DNA of 64,000 nt from positions 310,001 through 374,000 of the forward strand of contig CP120722.1 in the NCBI GenBank assembly GCA_029719485.1, given 5' to 3'. The position numbers and the translations under genes are program-made. Within the stretch, counting starts at the first letter, position 1, and each line of letters opens with the position of its first letter. Shown in pieces: positions 1 through 8,613 of this stretch. The notes below the pieces were generated by a model that ran no database searches, was not told the origin of the DNA, and saw only the letters and a list, made by a program, of their open reading frames with translations. Source of the stretch: Kiritimatiellota bacterium B12222 (GTDB lineage Bacteria; Verrucomicrobiota; Kiritimatiellia; SS1-B-03-39; UBA6053).

Positions 1-1188
1 CCCGAAGATACCACACCCCTGGTGGCATTGACCACCGTCGCCTTTGGTGGATTCCGCGGGTTGGTGGCAGATGCCCTGTGGGTGCGCGCCAATAAAATGC
101 AGGAAGAAGCCCAATACTTTGAAATGGTTCAACTCGCAAAATGGATCACCCAACTCGAACCACGCGTACCAGAAGTCTGGTCCTTTCAAGCATGGAATCT
201 CGCGTACAACATCAGCGTGCTTTTCCCCGAGTTTGAAGATCGCTGGCGCTGGGTCAATCATGGATTGGACCTGTTGCGCAAAGAAGGGTTAACTCAAAAC
301 CCTAATTCGCCCGAATTATTCTGGGACATCGGCTGGATGTTCCAACACAAAATCGGCATGGAATTCGATTCAGCACATCGGCTCTATAAACAAAAAATCA
401 AAGAACAAGTGGTTGCGATTCTACCCGATGGATATTTGTACGAAGATCAAGTGACGCCACAAATTGCTGAAGCTCTTGAAGAAACCTTTGCCATGTCCGT
501 CGATGAAATGTTGTTGCTTGAAACCCTCTACGGACCCTTGGACTGGCGACTTCCCGCTACCCATGTGTTATATTGGTCGAGTACAGGTCTCGCCTTTAGC
601 GATCAAGAAAACAACAATAACCGACGCCTACGCCGCATGCAAATGCAGAGCTTGGGACAACTAATGCGTAGTGGCAGAATGATCGAATCAGAAGATGGCT
701 CTCTGAGCATCAAACTCCCACGCACCGAACTCATTCCTCTCGTCATCTCCGAATACGAAAACATGTTGGCTGCCAGCCCCTACAATCATTATTTGAAACG
801 GGGCTTCTCAAACTTTTTAAATGACGCCACCCTCGTCAATGCAGATTATGGAGACCTCTCCAACGCGTATTTTTATTACCAGAAGTTGGCAGAGGTCGAT
901 GAAAATATTCAACCCGGTGAAGAAGCATTCCAAGCCTATATTCAATATCAACTCACGCGTAACCCGGGTGAATTGAATTATGATGAAGCCATGACCCGCG
1001 TGGTGGCCCTCCTCATCCAATCCCTGACCACTGACAATCAAGTCCGTTCCCGCGGATTCAAACAAATGGCCGAACAGTTCCATCGCCTCTATCAAGATAG
1101 TCGCACAAATGAAGAACATCAGGCCCGGACAGGACTCCCTCCCTTCAACCAAATTTATTCACTGGTCGAAGCCTATCTCGAAAGTTGA
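1..1188 (+). CDS. TPR-like hypothetical protein, 5' end missing
   Basis: The reading frame is open from base 1, so the start lies outside the window; 395 residues are visible. The visible part is rich in W, Y and F and built of helical segments typical of degenerate tetratricopeptide-like repeats (for example LAKWITQLEPRVPEVWSF near residue 45). The product is not recognised as an enzyme; similar unassigned TPR-like proteins are common in PVC genomes (from memory). A GTG at 22 could be an internal start but lacks support, because the frame continues upstream with ordinary codons. The stop lies 41 bases before the ATG of the sigma-factor gene, so the two are probably co-transcribed. Being real is fairly certain; function is unknown. 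Confidence 0.75.
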   Translation, partial: PEDTTPLVALTTVAFGGFRGLVADALWVRANKMQEEAQYFEMVQLAKWITQLEPRVPEVWSFQAWNLAYNISVLFPEFEDRWRWVNHGLDLLRKEGLTQNPNSPELFWDIGWMFQHKIGMEFDSAHRLYKQKIKEQVVAILPDGYLYEDQVTPQIAEALEETFAMSVDEMLLLETLYGPLDWRLPATHVLYWSSTGLAFSDQENNNNRRLRRMQMQSLGQLMRSGRMIESEDGSLSIKLPRTELIPLVISEYENMLAASPYNHYLKRGFSNFLNDATLVNADYGDLSNAYFYYQKLAEVDENIQPGEEAFQAYIQYQLTRNPGELNYDEAMTRVVALLIQSLTTDNQVRSRGFKQMAEQFHRLYQDSRTNEEHQARTGLPPFNQIYSLVEAYLES

Positions 1189-1229
1189 ACATAAACTCTA
1201 AGGTTTTCAGCCCGGTAAACGTCTCCTCC

Positions 1230-1730
1230 ATGAAAAACCCACATTCACTTGAAGAAATCATGGATCTCTACGCACCTTCCTTATTGCGCTACGCTGAAAA
1301 GCTGGTTCGAAACCCTCACGCCGCCCAAGATGTGGTGCAGCAGGTTTTTGTCCGATTTTCAGGGTTGAAAGGACACAAAAAACCTAAGGCACCTGCCGTA
1401 AAATCCTGGCTGTACCGCAGCACGCACAATCAGGCGGTCGACCTCATCCGTTCCGAACAACGCCGGAAAAAGTTGCACGAAACGCATGTGGAACTGCGTG
1501 AGCATGATTCACACAACGCCATGGAAGCCCGTCAACAACAAGTGCTCGAACAACTGCATGTACTCGATGACAAAGAGCGACAAGTGATTCTGCTGAGACT
1601 GCAGGAAGGGTTAAGCTACAAAGAAATCAGCGAAGTCACCGGTCTCAAAGAAGGTCATATTGGCTACCTCCTGCATCAAGGAGTTCGAAATCTATCCACC
1701 CATTTCCGTCAGCAGGGGGACTCGAAATGA
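1230..1730 (+). CDS. ECF-type RNA polymerase sigma factor
   Basis: 166-residue sigma-70-family protein of the extracytoplasmic function class. Region 2 spans about residues 5-75 (SLLRYAEKLVRNPHAAQDVV, then the KSWLYRSTHNQAVDLIRSE helix) and region 4 about 100-155 (LDDKERQVILLRLQEGLSYK, then EISEVTGLKEGHIGYLL as the helix-turn-helix). Regions 1 and 3 are absent, as usual for this class. The ATG at 1230 was chosen because region 2 starts right after it. A TTG at 1185 would overlap the upstream stop as TTGA and add 15 residues without similarity to the family, but cannot be excluded. The stop overlaps the next ATG as ATGA, so the sigma factor and its presumed anti-sigma factor are translationally coupled. 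Confidence 0.9.
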   Translation: MKNPHSLEEIMDLYAPSLLRYAEKLVRNPHAAQDVVQQVFVRFSGLKGHKKPKAPAVKSWLYRSTHNQAVDLIRSEQRRKKLHETHVELREHDSHNAMEARQQQVLEQLHVLDDKERQVILLRLQEGLSYKEISEVTGLKEGHIGYLLHQGVRNLSTHFRQQGDSK

Positions 1731-2746
1731 ACTGGGAGATACAAGACCCGCGATGGACCGCCTACGCCTTGGGTGAACTCTCTGCAACAGAGACCCAACA
1801 GGCTGAAAAACTGCTGGCAGAGAACCCTGGACTTGCCCAAGAAGTACAAGCGCTCCAAGCGACCCTCACCAGCTTACAGTCGGCACTCTCCCAGCATCCC
1901 CTGCCGGCATTTGAAGATCTCAGAAAACAGCAGGTGTTGTCGCATCATTCCGGAACCAAAAAGTTTTGGATCCCCACCGCCATCGCAGCCCTTTTTGCCG
2001 TGGGCATAGGCATCGCGCACATCCGAAGCTTGCCGAGTCAAAATCAAATCCCCCTCACAGAATCCAAAGCATACGATCTTGCCACCTCAAGCATGCTTAG
2101 CGATGTAGAAGTGCTTGAACCTGAAGAAGAGCTTGAACCTGTAGACGATTCATTCGCCTTGGATCTAGACAGCCCCGAAGACTATTCCCAAAAAGTAGGT
2201 GAACGAAACCGGACCGGGTTTGATGAGAATCAACGAAACGGAGCCCTTGCGATCACCTCCGCGGCCAGCGCCCCCAGCGAAAGTAAACGCGAAGAAAGTA
2301 AACTTGCCACACAAGCTCCTGCCCCCATTCAGATCCCTGAACCGGTACTAGGATTTGAATTCAACGCAGATCAAACAGCGCCACCGGCCACCGAAAGCGA
2401 TGCCTACGAAAACGCTGCCAGCACAGTGATGAGCGCGTCCGTACCCGCACAAAAGCAAATGCGGTCAAAGGCCTCTCTCCTTCCCTCAGATCCATCCGAA
2501 GCGCTTCAAGCAGAACTCGGCGATCAGAAAAAGGATAACGCCCTCATCGGAGGCACCATGCTTCAAGAAGCGCTGTCCGAGCCGGAAGGGTGGCAAGAAC
2601 GCCAGCAAGTCAACAATGGAAGTGAGAACGAGGATGCCCTGGATGTCATCCAAGTCCTGCCCACGCCCACGCCAACTCCGACCCCCACCCCGACGCCGAC
2701 GCCGACGCCACTGCGGTTACCCGTCCCTCTCGATCCGACAAGCTAA
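1727..2746 (+). CDS. Anti-sigma-like membrane protein with proline-threonine tail
   Basis: 339 residues. The N-terminal 60 residues (DPRWTAYALGELSATETQQA, then a leucine-rich helix) look like the cytoplasmic sigma-binding region found in anti-sigma factors and at the N-terminus of PVC proteins with YfbK-like von Willebrand domains. One membrane segment follows near residues 85-102 (FWIPTAIAALFAVGIGIA). The remainder is acidic, low in complexity and presumably extracytoplasmic, ending in alternating Pro-Thr and a short LRLPVPLDPTS tail. In related proteins, as remembered, such a linker leads into a von Willebrand domain; here the gene stops. The coupling to the ECF sigma gene (ATGA overlap) supports an anti-sigma role; this is inference. 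Confidence 0.75.
   Translation: MNWEIQDPRWTAYALGELSATETQQAEKLLAENPGLAQEVQALQATLTSLQSALSQHPLPAFEDLRKQQVLSHHSGTKKFWIPTAIAALFAVGIGIAHIRSLPSQNQIPLTESKAYDLATSSMLSDVEVLEPEEELEPVDDSFALDLDSPEDYSQKVGERNRTGFDENQRNGALAITSAASAPSESKREESKLATQAPAPIQIPEPVLGFEFNADQTAPPATESDAYENAASTVMSASVPAQKQMRSKASLLPSDPSEALQAELGDQKKDNALIGGTMLQEALSEPEGWQERQQVNNGSENEDALDVIQVLPTPTPTPTPTPTPTPTPLRLPVPLDPTS
2660..2710 (+). repeat. Pro-Thr-coding short tandem repeat
   Basis: Seventeen codons alternating Pro and Thr, mostly built on CCNAC(G/C) hexamers, the 3' half being nearly pure CCGACG units. It lies 36 bases before the stop of the anti-sigma-like gene. Unit-number changes in steps of six bases would lengthen or shorten the linker without a frameshift. 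Confidence 0.85.
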
Positions 2747-2800
2747 ATACGCTCCTTCGCGATCCGGGATTCACCACCCCGGGTTCGACATCTCAAACGT

Positions 2801-2832
2801 AAAAAACCCAGACCTTTCGGACTGGGTTTTTT
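2801..2832. terminator. Bidirectional intrinsic terminator
   Basis: Stem AAAAAACCCAG / CTGGGTTTTTT around a short loop that itself can form two GC pairs. The A-run and T-run make it usable in both directions, serving the sigma/anti-sigma operon from the left and acs, whose stop is at 2869, from the right. Confidence 0.85.
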
Positions 2833-2868
2833 AAATACAAAAGAGTGGATACTCTTTCCGATCTGTTC

Positions 2869-4854
2869 TTAGGCGCGGGTTTCCAACAAGGCATCCACCA
2901 CACTCGGATCCGCCAAGGTAGAGGTATCACCAATGCCGTCCAAATCCCCTTCAGCAATCTTACGCAGAATACGACGCATGATTTTTCCAGAACGGGTTTT
3001 CGGTAACGCAGGTGCGAAGTGAATCACATCCGGTTTGGCGATGGGGCCGATGTCCGTACGCACTTTCATCACCAACTCCCGACGCAATTTCTCATCGGCT
3101 TCGACATTGGCTTTTAAGGTGACAAAACAATAGACGCCCTGTCCTTTGGTTTCATGCGGAAAGCCCACCACAGCCGCTTCGGCCACGCGTGAATCTCCTA
3201 CCAAACTACTTTCAAACTCAGCCGTAGAGAAACGATGTGCGGAAACATTGATCACATCGTCCATTCGACCCAGCAACCAATAATAGCCATCATCATCTTT
3301 ACGGCATCCATCTCCGGAGAAATAGATCCCGGGAAATTTAGCAAAGTAGGTATGACGAATACGCTCATTTACCGCGTCACCATACACGCCACGTAACATT
3401 CCGGGCCAAGGCTCGGTGATGCACAAACTTCCCCCTTCATTGATATTCGCCTCGCTTCCGTCTGTGCGGAGAATCTTGGGCTGAACTCCAAACATGGGAA
3501 AGCCAGCCGCACCCGGTTTGGCGGCATGTGCACCCGGCAAGGTGGACAACAACACCCCACCCGTTTCAGTTTGCCACCAGGTATCCACAATAGGACACTT
3601 CCCTCCTCCAATCACCCGATGATACCATTTCCAGGCTTCGGGATTAATCGGTTCACCCACGGAACCCAATAGACGCAATGAAGAGAGATCATGGTTATTC
3701 GGCCAGGTCTCACCTACCCGCATTAAAGCGCGAATCGCCGTAGGCGCGGTATAGAAAGTGGTGACTTTATATTTCTCAATAATTTCCCAGAAACGATTCG
3801 GCTCCGGCCACGTGGGCACCCCTTCAAACATCACTTGTGTCACCCCATTGGCAGAAGGCCCGTAGGTGAGGTAGGTATGTCCAGTGATCCACCCGACATC
3901 CGCCGTGCACCAAAAAATGTCATCTTCGTGTAAGTCGAAAACAAATTTAGCGGTCATGGTCGCCCAGAGCAAATATCCACCCGTGGTGTGCATCACGCCT
4001 TTGGGTTTTCCCGTACTGCCACTGGTGTATAATAGAAACAAAGGATCTTCGGCATACATCGGTTCGGGAGGACACTCCTCACTCACATCCAACATCTCAT
4101 CCTGCCAACGGTAATCCCGTCCAGGCTGCATGAAAAATTCACCGCCGCCCCGGTTGTACACAAATACTTTACGAACAGCCGGACACTGCTGCACCGCATG
4201 ATCCACCTTATCTTTAAGACCCGACACTTTGCCAGCATGGTAAGAAATATCCGAGGTAATCACAATCTCACTTCCACAATCTTCAATACGATTGCGCAAG
4301 GCATCGGAACTAAATGCAGAAAACACCACAGAGTGAATCGCACCAATACGTGCACAGGCCAACAGCGCAATGGGCATTTCCGGAATCATCGGCATGTAAA
4401 TGGTGACCACGGTTCCTTTTTTAACCCCGTGATAACGCAGCACATTTGCAAATTTACTGACTTCGCGCTTCAGATCCGCATAAGTGAGGGTTCTGCTTTC
4501 TTCCTGATTTTCAGCCTGCCAGTGAATCGCAACTTTATCCCCTTTTCCATTTTTTACATGGCGATCAACGCAGTTGTAACAAACATTGGTTTTGGCCCCA
4601 TCAAAAAACTTCACATAGGGTTCCTGCTTCTGCCCCACGTTCTCAAAATCTTTCCACATCACCTGTTTCCAGGTTTTGAACCAATCGACATGTTTCTCCG
4701 CCATCTCCGCCCAATAAGCCTCCGGATCAGACACTGACCGATTGTACTCCTCCTGATATGCCTCGAAAGACGACACATGTGCCTTCGCCCGGAATTCATC
4801 ACTGGGCTGAAAAACTTCAGCATCCTGATACGTAGACTCTATTGATTCACTCAT
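2869..4854 (-). CDS. acs: Acetyl-CoA synthetase (AMP-forming)
   Basis: 661 residues, full length for the family. It activates acetate to acetyl-AMP and transfers it to CoA in the cytoplasm. Visible motifs are the adenylate-forming P-loop YTSGSTGKPKGVMHTTGG near residue 275, the WWQTETGG motif, the YFSGDGCRKDDDGYYWLLGR hinge region, and the C-terminal PKTRSGKIMRRIL, whose lysine is the residue acetylated in studied homologues. The ATG at 4854 is preferred over an upstream TTG at 4866 because a GGAG lies six bases before it. It is a single gene, divergent from the adenosine deaminase gene and converging on the shared terminator at 2801-2832. Confidence 0.97.
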   Translation of the reverse strand: MSESIESTYQDAEVFQPSDEFRAKAHVSSFEAYQEEYNRSVSDPEAYWAEMAEKHVDWFKTWKQVMWKDFENVGQKQEPYVKFFDGAKTNVCYNCVDRHVKNGKGDKVAIHWQAENQEESRTLTYADLKREVSKFANVLRYHGVKKGTVVTIYMPMIPEMPIALLACARIGAIHSVVFSAFSSDALRNRIEDCGSEIVITSDISYHAGKVSGLKDKVDHAVQQCPAVRKVFVYNRGGGEFFMQPGRDYRWQDEMLDVSEECPPEPMYAEDPLFLLYTSGSTGKPKGVMHTTGGYLLWATMTAKFVFDLHEDDIFWCTADVGWITGHTYLTYGPSANGVTQVMFEGVPTWPEPNRFWEIIEKYKVTTFYTAPTAIRALMRVGETWPNNHDLSSLRLLGSVGEPINPEAWKWYHRVIGGGKCPIVDTWWQTETGGVLLSTLPGAHAAKPGAAGFPMFGVQPKILRTDGSEANINEGGSLCITEPWPGMLRGVYGDAVNERIRHTYFAKFPGIYFSGDGCRKDDDGYYWLLGRMDDVINVSAHRFSTAEFESSLVGDSRVAEAAVVGFPHETKGQGVYCFVTLKANVEADEKLRRELVMKVRTDIGPIAKPDVIHFAPALPKTRSGKIMRRILRKIAEGDLDGIGDTSTLADPSVVDALLETRA

Positions 4855-4986
4855 ACGGTTCTCCAAAATATTTTAACATTCAACTTCTCCCCTATGACTA
4901 GGGAAGTTGACTATACACATCCCCTATTAAAATTGACAAGGGTATTCCTGATTGCAACCGAGAAAAATCTGATTTACACTCAAACC

Positions 4987-6198
4987 ATGAATCTAGAACG
5001 TACAAATCTTTTTATTGAACAGATCCCTAAAACTGATTTGCATGTGCATTTAGATGGGTCTCTGCGCATTTCCACTCTGCTTGAACTTGCAGACGCACAA
5101 GGAGTGGCCCTCCCGGGTAACAGCGAAGCTGCCCTCAAGGCCTCCGTATTTAAAAGCCACTATGCCGACCTTCCCGAATACTTGGCAGGCTTCCAGTACA
5201 CCGTCGCCGTGATGCAACAGCAGGCCGCACTCGAACGCATTGCCAAGGAATTAGCCGAAGACAATCTCGCCGAAAATGTCCGCTATCTCGAAGTGCGCTT
5301 TGCCCCTCAATTGCACACCAGTCAGGGCCTGAGCATCGCCGAAATTTTACAGGCCGTCGACCGTGGATTGAAACAAGCGCAAACCCAACACAATCAATCG
5401 TCACCAGTACGCAATGGCGAAGATCTCCCCTTTCACTACGGTATTATTGTCTGCGCCCTGCGCTGGTTCATGCCTCAAATGTCCTCCTACTATCAACGCC
5501 TTTTTGAGGTCATGCCCTACGCCAAAGAGAAAGATATTTTTTCAGCCGCATCTCTCGAACTCGCGCGGGCAGCTGTGGCTTTGCGTGACGAACAAAATTT
5601 GCCCATTGTAGGCTTTGATCTCGCAGGTGCCGAAGCCGGCAACCCTGCCGTCGATCACCGCGCGGCTTTTATGTTTGCTCACCGAAATTTTCTCCAAAAA
5701 ACCGTCCATGCAGGTGAAGCTTACGGCCCCGAATCTATTTTTCAGGCCTTAACCGATTGTCATGCGGACCGATTAGGACACGCGACCTTCCTCTTTTCAG
5801 CCGATCGCGTCAGCAGTCCTTCCGTGAAAGATCCCCAACACTACGTAGACCAGTTGGTCGAAACCGTCGCCCGACAACGTATCTGCCTGGAGGTCAACAT
5901 CACCAGCAATCTTCAGACGCTACCCGAAATGAATGACCCCACCGAACATCCCTTGGGGTTAATGATCGCGCATAATCTCAGCGCCACCATTTGTACCGAT
6001 AATCGTTTGGTTTCTCATACTACCGTTACTGACGAATTAAAATGTGCCGCCCAACATTTTAACCTCGATCCCAAACAAATCAGCAATCTCGTACTGGCAG
6101 GCTTCAAAGGGGCCTTTTTCAGCCAAGGCTATAACGAAAAAAGAGCCTATGTCCGCCAAGCTATCGATCACATCAAAGCCTTGATGCCAAAGGACTAA
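4987..6198 (+). CDS. Adenosine deaminase-family amidohydrolase
   Basis: 403 residues, longer than the usual 330-350. It belongs to the metal-dependent adenosine/AMP deaminase family, which converts adenosine to inosine in purine salvage. Zinc ligands are visible: HVH at residues 19-21, the HAGE motif near 240 and the aspartate of CTDNRLVSHTT near 338; LGHA and CLEVNITSN also match. The ATG at 4987 was chosen because the family starts a few residues before the KTDLHVHLDGS motif; an in-frame ATG at 4894 would add a non-homologous leader. The extra length comes partly from an insert around residues 115-135. Related members act on adenine or 6-aminodeoxyfutalosine, so the exact substrate is open. 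It faces purC with a 21-base gap, but on the opposite strand. Confidence 0.9.
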   Translation: MNLERTNLFIEQIPKTDLHVHLDGSLRISTLLELADAQGVALPGNSEAALKASVFKSHYADLPEYLAGFQYTVAVMQQQAALERIAKELAEDNLAENVRYLEVRFAPQLHTSQGLSIAEILQAVDRGLKQAQTQHNQSSPVRNGEDLPFHYGIIVCALRWFMPQMSSYYQRLFEVMPYAKEKDIFSAASLELARAAVALRDEQNLPIVGFDLAGAEAGNPAVDHRAAFMFAHRNFLQKTVHAGEAYGPESIFQALTDCHADRLGHATFLFSADRVSSPSVKDPQHYVDQLVETVARQRICLEVNITSNLQTLPEMNDPTEHPLGLMIAHNLSATICTDNRLVSHTTVTDELKCAAQHFNLDPKQISNLVLAGFKGAFFSQGYNEKRAYVRQAIDHIKALMPKD

Positions 6199-6219
6199 AC
6201 AATCCAGTCCCCCTGCCTT

Positions 6220-7122
6220 TTATTTCGTCAGCAACGCAAAAGCTTCCTGATATTTAACCAAGGTTTGGGAAATCACGTCATCCGGCAACGCCACCGGCGT
6301 CTCTTTATCAAAGTGAATCGATAATAAATAGTTCCGCACAAATTGTTTGTCGAAACTTGGCTGATCCTGACCCGGTGCATAACCTTCAGCCGGCCAGAAG
6401 CGTGACGAATCAGGGGTCAGAATTTCATCCCCCAACACCACCGTCCCCGCTTCATTTACCCCAAATTCAAATTTGGTATCAGCCAAAATGATCCCACGTG
6501 CTGCCGCATAGGCACGGGCCTCCGCATACAATGAAATCGCTAATTTTTCTACCTGATGCGCATGCGTTTCCCCTAGAATCTTCTCGGCTTCAGCAGGTGA
6601 AATATTGAGATCGTGTCCTCCCATCTCTGCCTTAGTACTCGGCGTGTAAATGGGGCTAGGCAATTCTTCACACTCTTGCAGTCCCGCCGGTAACTCGATC
6701 CCACATACGGTTTGGTCCTGTTGATACGACACCCAACCCGACCCCGCTAAATATCCACGCACAATCGCTTCGACAGGTAAAATCGTCAATCTTTTGACCA
6801 ACATCGAGCGACCCGCCAACTGATCGGCATACTGTTGAACTGACGCTGGCATTTTTGAAATATCGGCGGTCACAAAATGATGAGGCATACGCTCACCTAA
6901 CCACTCAAACCAAAAACAACTGATTTGAGTCAGCAAAATCCCTTTCCCCGGAATACCGTTCTTCATGATCACATCAAACGCGCTGATGCGATCCGTGGCC
7001 ACAAACAAAAGATACTGTTCATCTACCTCATACACATCCCGCACCTTCCCGCGTGCGAGCAAAGTCAACTCAGGGCAATTCGTTTCAAGCAGGGCGGTTT
7101 GAGGCAAAGAAATGTTGTTCAT
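6220..7122 (-). CDS. purC: Phosphoribosylaminoimidazole-succinocarboxamide (SAICAR) synthase
   Basis: 300 residues. It joins aspartate to CAIR using ATP in de novo purine synthesis. The N-terminal GKVRDVYEVDEQYLLFVATD and the TDRISAFDVIMKNGIPGKG segment are the family signature; LPVEAIVRGYLAGSGW and ADTKFEFG are also typical. The length matches the longer class of PurC, as in yeast Ade1, rather than the 235-residue E. coli type. The gene appears to stand alone, not in a purine operon, with an intergenic repeat directly upstream. Confidence 0.96.
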   Translation of the reverse strand: MNNISLPQTALLETNCPELTLLARGKVRDVYEVDEQYLLFVATDRISAFDVIMKNGIPGKGILLTQISCFWFEWLGERMPHHFVTADISKMPASVQQYADQLAGRSMLVKRLTILPVEAIVRGYLAGSGWVSYQQDQTVCGIELPAGLQECEELPSPIYTPSTKAEMGGHDLNISPAEAEKILGETHAHQVEKLAISLYAEARAYAAARGIILADTKFEFGVNEAGTVVLGDEILTPDSSRFWPAEGYAPGQDQPSFDKQFVRNYLLSIHFDKETPVALPDDVISQTLVKYQEAFALLTK

Positions 7123-7136
7123 GACTTTAGGTAAGT

Positions 7137-7173
7137 AATCGAAATTGAAATCGATATCGATATCGAAATCGAA
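7137..7173. repeat. Short ATCGAT/ATCGAA repeat
   Basis: An irregular run of six-base units (ATCGAA, ATCGAT) lies just upstream of purC, followed by reiterated AAAAGTCAAAACTCAAAAATC-like sequence up to about 7230. It has no coding features. It resembles the other simple intergenic repeats of this window in style but shares no sequence with them. Confidence 0.6.
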
Positions 7174-7234
7174 TTTTTCACTCCTTTACTCTCCCTATTT
7201 TCAGCGGCATTTATCGACTTTCAAAAGTCAAAAC

Positions 7235-7780
7235 TCAAAAATCAAAGGCTTTGGTCGACCAGTTGATCGCCATGCGAATAATCGGACGCTCTTCCTCCAC
7301 CCGACGCTTCACCTTCATCAATTGTTTTCGATAAAGATCCACCACATGCTCCAAACTTTCACCCATTTGATGACTTTCAAACAATTCCTCTTCAGCCGAA
7401 CCAAAGTCTAAGCCCGCCTGCACCGGTCCACGCATAATATCAAATCCCAAGTCATAGCCCGTTAATAAGAGACGATGCGGATCTTTTCCATCCACCGTGC
7501 AACTGTCCAGAAACCAAGTAGGCGATTTGCTCAAGGTATGTAAATTCAACAGACGCAGCACTTTTAATTCCTTGCGGAATAAATCCTGAATATCCCCAAT
7601 CTGAACCCCAAAGGTACGCAAAGCTGTGCACTTCTTGATGAAGTTAATGTAACCCCGCGTGTAATAAAATGGAGGTTCAGGTTTCAGCAAATCCAACCCC
7701 GCCTGTATCTGCCCCACATATACATGATTTTTGCCTACCTCCCGGCAAAGATCCTGAAGGGTATGTTTACGCCGACTCAA
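7235..7780 (-). CDS. MerR-like helix-turn-helix protein
   Basis: 181 residues. The N-terminal half (TLQDLCREVGKNHVYVGQIQ, then FYYTRGYINFIKKCTALRTF and GVQIGDIQDLF) has the layout of a winged-helix MerR-type DNA-binding domain. The C-terminal half is an unassigned region ending in a charged helix. The TTG at 7780 is the likely start: it overlaps the stop of the upstream gene as TTGA and has a GAGGGG eight bases before it. A reading frame open further upstream runs inside the neighbouring gene and is not plausible protein. Coupling to a small membrane protein suggests the two work together; no target is known. Confidence 0.75.
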   Translation of the reverse strand: MSRRKHTLQDLCREVGKNHVYVGQIQAGLDLLKPEPPFYYTRGYINFIKKCTALRTFGVQIGDIQDLFRKELKVLRLLNLHTLSKSPTWFLDSCTVDGKDPHRLLLTGYDLGFDIMRGPVQAGLDFGSAEEELFESHQMGESLEHVVDLYRKQLMKVKRRVEEERPIIRMAINWSTKAFDF

Positions 7781-8247
7781 AGCCCAAACCCCTCTTTCAG
7801 TACAAACAAAATCACAGAACTCATATAACAGGTGAGCCCTAGCAACAAAATAAATCCCGCCACATGATAACGATGGGTACGTAAATTCCGTAATTTTAAC
7901 ATCGCCACTAATGTATTTTCCAAAGGCCCCTGACAGGCATGTTGAGTCGCCCATCTCAATCGCAAGGGACCTAAAAACAGTAAAATAGCGGAAAGCACCG
8001 CAAAACAAAGGCCGAGGGATAATAAAGATGCAGGCAACCATCCTGCGGCCGCGATACGATGTCCACTAAACCCGGAAATGGTTAAGCAAATCGTAATCAA
8101 ACTCAGCATTAACCCCGCTCGTGCCTGCAAAATCGTAAAATGACCCACAATCCGATCTAAAAATGCCGTGGGCGCCTCCATTTTCAGCACATCGCGCATA
8201 TACGCAATCTCTTCTTCTGGGCTCAGGGTCTTTAATGATCGTTCCAT
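7777..8247 (-). CDS. Small membrane protein of unknown function
   Basis: 156 residues with an N-terminal amphipathic part (MERSLKTLSPEEEIAYMRDV) and three likely membrane segments, near residues 45-65, 69-92 and 128-149. No known family is recognised. It is the first gene of a two-gene unit with the MerR-like protein. The ATG follows GGAAATCTTC, a weak ribosome binding site. Confidence 0.7.
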   Translation of the reverse strand: MERSLKTLSPEEEIAYMRDVLKMEAPTAFLDRIVGHFTILQARAGLMLSLITICLTISGFSGHRIAAAGWLPASLLSLGLCFAVLSAILLFLGPLRLRWATQHACQGPLENTLVAMLKLRNLRTHRYHVAGFILLLGLTCYMSSVILFVLKEGFGL

Positions 8248-8554
8248 GAAGATTTCCTAATCAAAATCCCCCGCAGTGGCAAGCCTCCAGACTTTGATTT
8301 AGGGAATCCAGCCCCTTCTCCATCAAACCCGTCATAAATAACAGCCCTCCCCGATCTTCTCAAATCAGCTCGCGTTCATCATCATCACCCCACCGCCCTT
8401 AACCTAAACATCTACGCTTACAAAACTTCCCTCACCTTCTTCACCACAAATAGAGTCAAATTTTCTCATTTATGGCGAATCATTTATCTGCAAGCACTTA
8501 CTTCATAAGTTTGAGTCATATTGTCGCATACTTACCCATGTGATATTTTTTAGA
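8248..8554. other. Intergenic stretch between divergent genes
   Basis: About 300 bases between the small membrane protein and the clpB promoter. No reading frame, RNA gene or clear hairpin is visible. No heat-shock (CTTGAA/CCCCAT) or CIRCE-type element was found. Confidence 0.5.
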
Positions 8555-8583
8555 TTGTTACATGTGAACACTTTATCTAAAAT
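8555..8583 (+). promoter_or_regulatory. Candidate sigma-70 promoter of clpB
   Basis: TTGTTA at 8555 and TAAAAT at 8578 with a 17-base spacer. Transcription would start near 8590. An AAAGGAGA ribosome binding site at 8601 is five bases before the clpB ATG. No sigma-32-like sequence is seen, so heat induction, if any, is not explained here. Confidence 0.6.
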
Positions 8584-8613
8584 ACACTCAAAAGAAACAA
8601 AAAGGAGATTTAC

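Noticed and set aside
4198-4737. Plus-strand frame of 179 codons inside acs
   Set aside because: It is the antisense shadow of a clear acs gene and has no family resemblance.
4907-4938. TTGACT/TTGACA boxes as promoters of the adenosine deaminase gene
   Set aside because: No -10 element lies at an acceptable distance from either box.
7781-8041. N-terminal extension of the MerR-like gene
   Set aside because: It lies wholly inside the upstream membrane-protein gene, and a TTG with GAGGGG at 7780 gives a better start.
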